A DNA stretch of 45,534 bases, taken from Gonapodya sp. JEL0774. Taxonomy: Eukaryota; Monoblepharomycota; Monoblepharidomycetes; Monoblepharidales; Gonapodyaceae. Below, piece by piece: positions 44,907 through 45,534 of the stretch (position 1 is the stretch's first letter; every line of letters begins with the position of its first letter). Below the pieces are notes generated by a model that was not told the DNA's origin, ran no database searches, and saw only the letters and a list, made by a program, of their open reading frames with translations. Where the stretch lies: positions 1 through 45,534 of the forward strand of contig JADIIX010000160.1 in assembly GCA_027604505.1 (NCBI GenBank), read 5' to 3'. Both the position numbers and the translations under genes were made by a program.

Positions 44907-45021
44907 GGATTTCAGGTTCTCTAAAATAACGGCTCATGTGGTCCCTTATATCCGTAGGAGAAACCTGATGTGAATCCTTGAGTTATGTAGTCGATGTTAC
45001 CTCTGTTTGGGTGGTCACGGA

Positions 45022-45516
45022 CTAAGTAGAGAAGCCTTTCAAGGTTAACGGGGCTTTGGCAACTTTAAAGATGGAGGGGTCTAGAGTTGCCATGATGGAT
45101 TGCTCTTCAGGGGTGATAACATATGGTTTTAGCATCGTGCTCTCAGTCGAAGGACCGGACAGAAGGCGGGGTTTGGAGCTAGTACGATTTATTTCTTGAA
45201 AAAGCGCACGTTGGGGTTTTAAGTAGGCGATGTTAACGGGCGGGGGTTGGGCCGGAGGTGCGGGGCGCTTCTTTGGCATGATTGACCCGCCGGTGAGCTG
45301 CCCCACATCCTGATATATTGCACATGTGTTTACGACCGGCTGGACAAACATCGGAGCAGCCCCCGTTGTTCCAATTTCTGCAGATAAGCGGGTCGGATTT
45401 GTATGGTCCATAGCGAGGGTTTGTTGAGTTTTGGGTTTTCGTGCGTTGGTTTTGGCCTGACCCTTGATGTTTCTGTGTGACCACTGTGAGATGCCGCGTG
45501 AGGCACATGGGATCAC
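45022..45516 (-). CDS. DIRS Gag-like region with Cys/His zinc finger (partial)
   Basis: Two overlapping minus-strand frames. The frame 45508-45233 carries a Cys/His cluster (LICRNWNNGGCSDVC, then HMCNISGCGAAH) like the zinc knuckles found before the RT in DIRS and related elements. The second frame, entered at ATG about 45280 (MPKKRPAPPAQPPP), runs to 45022. It continues the element toward the RT after a one-base loss at 45050-45053. The 5' part of the gene is beyond the window edge. Confidence 0.6.
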   Translation of the reverse strand: MIPCASRGISQWSHRNIKGQAKTNARKPKTQQTLAMDHTNPTRLSAEIGTTGAAPMFVQPVVNTCAIYQDVGQLTGGSIMPKKRPAPPAQPPPVNIAYLKPQRALFQEINRTSSKPRLLSGPSTESTMLKPYVITPEEQSIMATLDPSIFKVAKAPLTLKGFST

Positions 45517-45534
45517 TGCTGAGTAGCGATAGCG

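Larger units (their letters stand above)
42351..45534 (-). mobile_element. DIRS-type retroelement, degraded, continues past window
   Basis: Read on the minus strand: a zinc-finger Gag-like region (45516 to about 45022), RT/RNase H (about 45020-43446), a tyrosine recombinase (43449-42367), then a 17-nt A run. RT plus tyrosine recombinase instead of integrase defines the DIRS order. The frame is interrupted at 45050-45053 (G-run, one base short), near 44923-44926, and by a TAA codon at 44688-44690. The 3' terminal repeats expected after the recombinase gene are missing because the poly(A) follows the stop codon at once. The 5' end lies outside the window. Confidence 0.85.

Noticed and set aside
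1-45534. tRNA and rRNA genes
   Set aside because: No cloverleaf with A/B boxes or rRNA-like conserved stretch was recognised by eye; a tRNAscan/Infernal run would be needed to exclude them.

Overview
The window looks like nuclear DNA of a filamentous-type or zoosporic fungus. Most gene-like stretches are broken into short exons by small introns (about 35-130 nt) with GTGAGT/GTAAGT-type donors and YAG acceptors, and several have CTAAC-like branch sites. My best guess is a chytrid-like (zoosporic) fungus. The reasons are a two-transmembrane sensor protein of a style I associate with chytrids, an MLKL-like kinase with Sel1 repeats, and a DIRS-type retroelement. That assignment is from memory and composition only. 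One 10-N assembly gap is present (28579-28588).

Layout. 1-5.9 kb holds weakly resolved plus-strand genes with an acidic, unrecognised protein at the start. 5.97-9.59 kb holds a plus-strand gene whose last exons carry the HxD...H...R pattern of a 2-oxoglutarate/Fe(II) oxygenase. Only 85 nt later, on the same strand, comes a long MULE-like transposase gene (9.68 to about 14.4 kb) with a SWIM zinc finger. 15.4-18.4 kb holds two minus-strand disordered or repetitive proteins. 18.7-21.0 kb is a plus-strand, Crypton-like tyrosine recombinase gene with Gln in place of the usual His of the HxxR box. 21-23.7 kb has an unrecognised minus-strand gene and a truncated NB-ARC ATPase fragment. 23.85-28.5 kb is mostly GC-rich, purine/pyrimidine-skewed or non-coding DNA.

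28.50-32.98 kb is a young LTR retrotransposon. It has 450-bp LTRs that are identical wherever both are present, a PBS and a Gag gene but no pol. The N gap hides exactly 161 nt of its 5' LTR. 34.05-35.6 kb (minus) is an ALKBH1-type dioxygenase whose HxD iron motif reads HxN and whose C-terminus is frameshifted. Divergent from it, 35.85-38.6 kb (plus) is a many-exon two-TM sensor-like protein without an output domain. 39.5-42.0 kb (minus) is an MLKL-N-terminal-like helical domain joined to a TKL kinase, a coiled coil and Sel1 repeats, with one single-base frameshift. 42.35 kb to the end is a DIRS-type retroelement on the minus strand (zinc-finger Gag, RT/RNase H, tyrosine recombinase), degraded and ending in a poly(A) tract that starts in the stop codon.

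At least four unrelated transposon classes (MULE, Crypton-like YR, LTR, DIRS) sit among a few host genes. Exon borders below were placed by eye from splice signals and reading-frame continuity; no alignment or database search was run.
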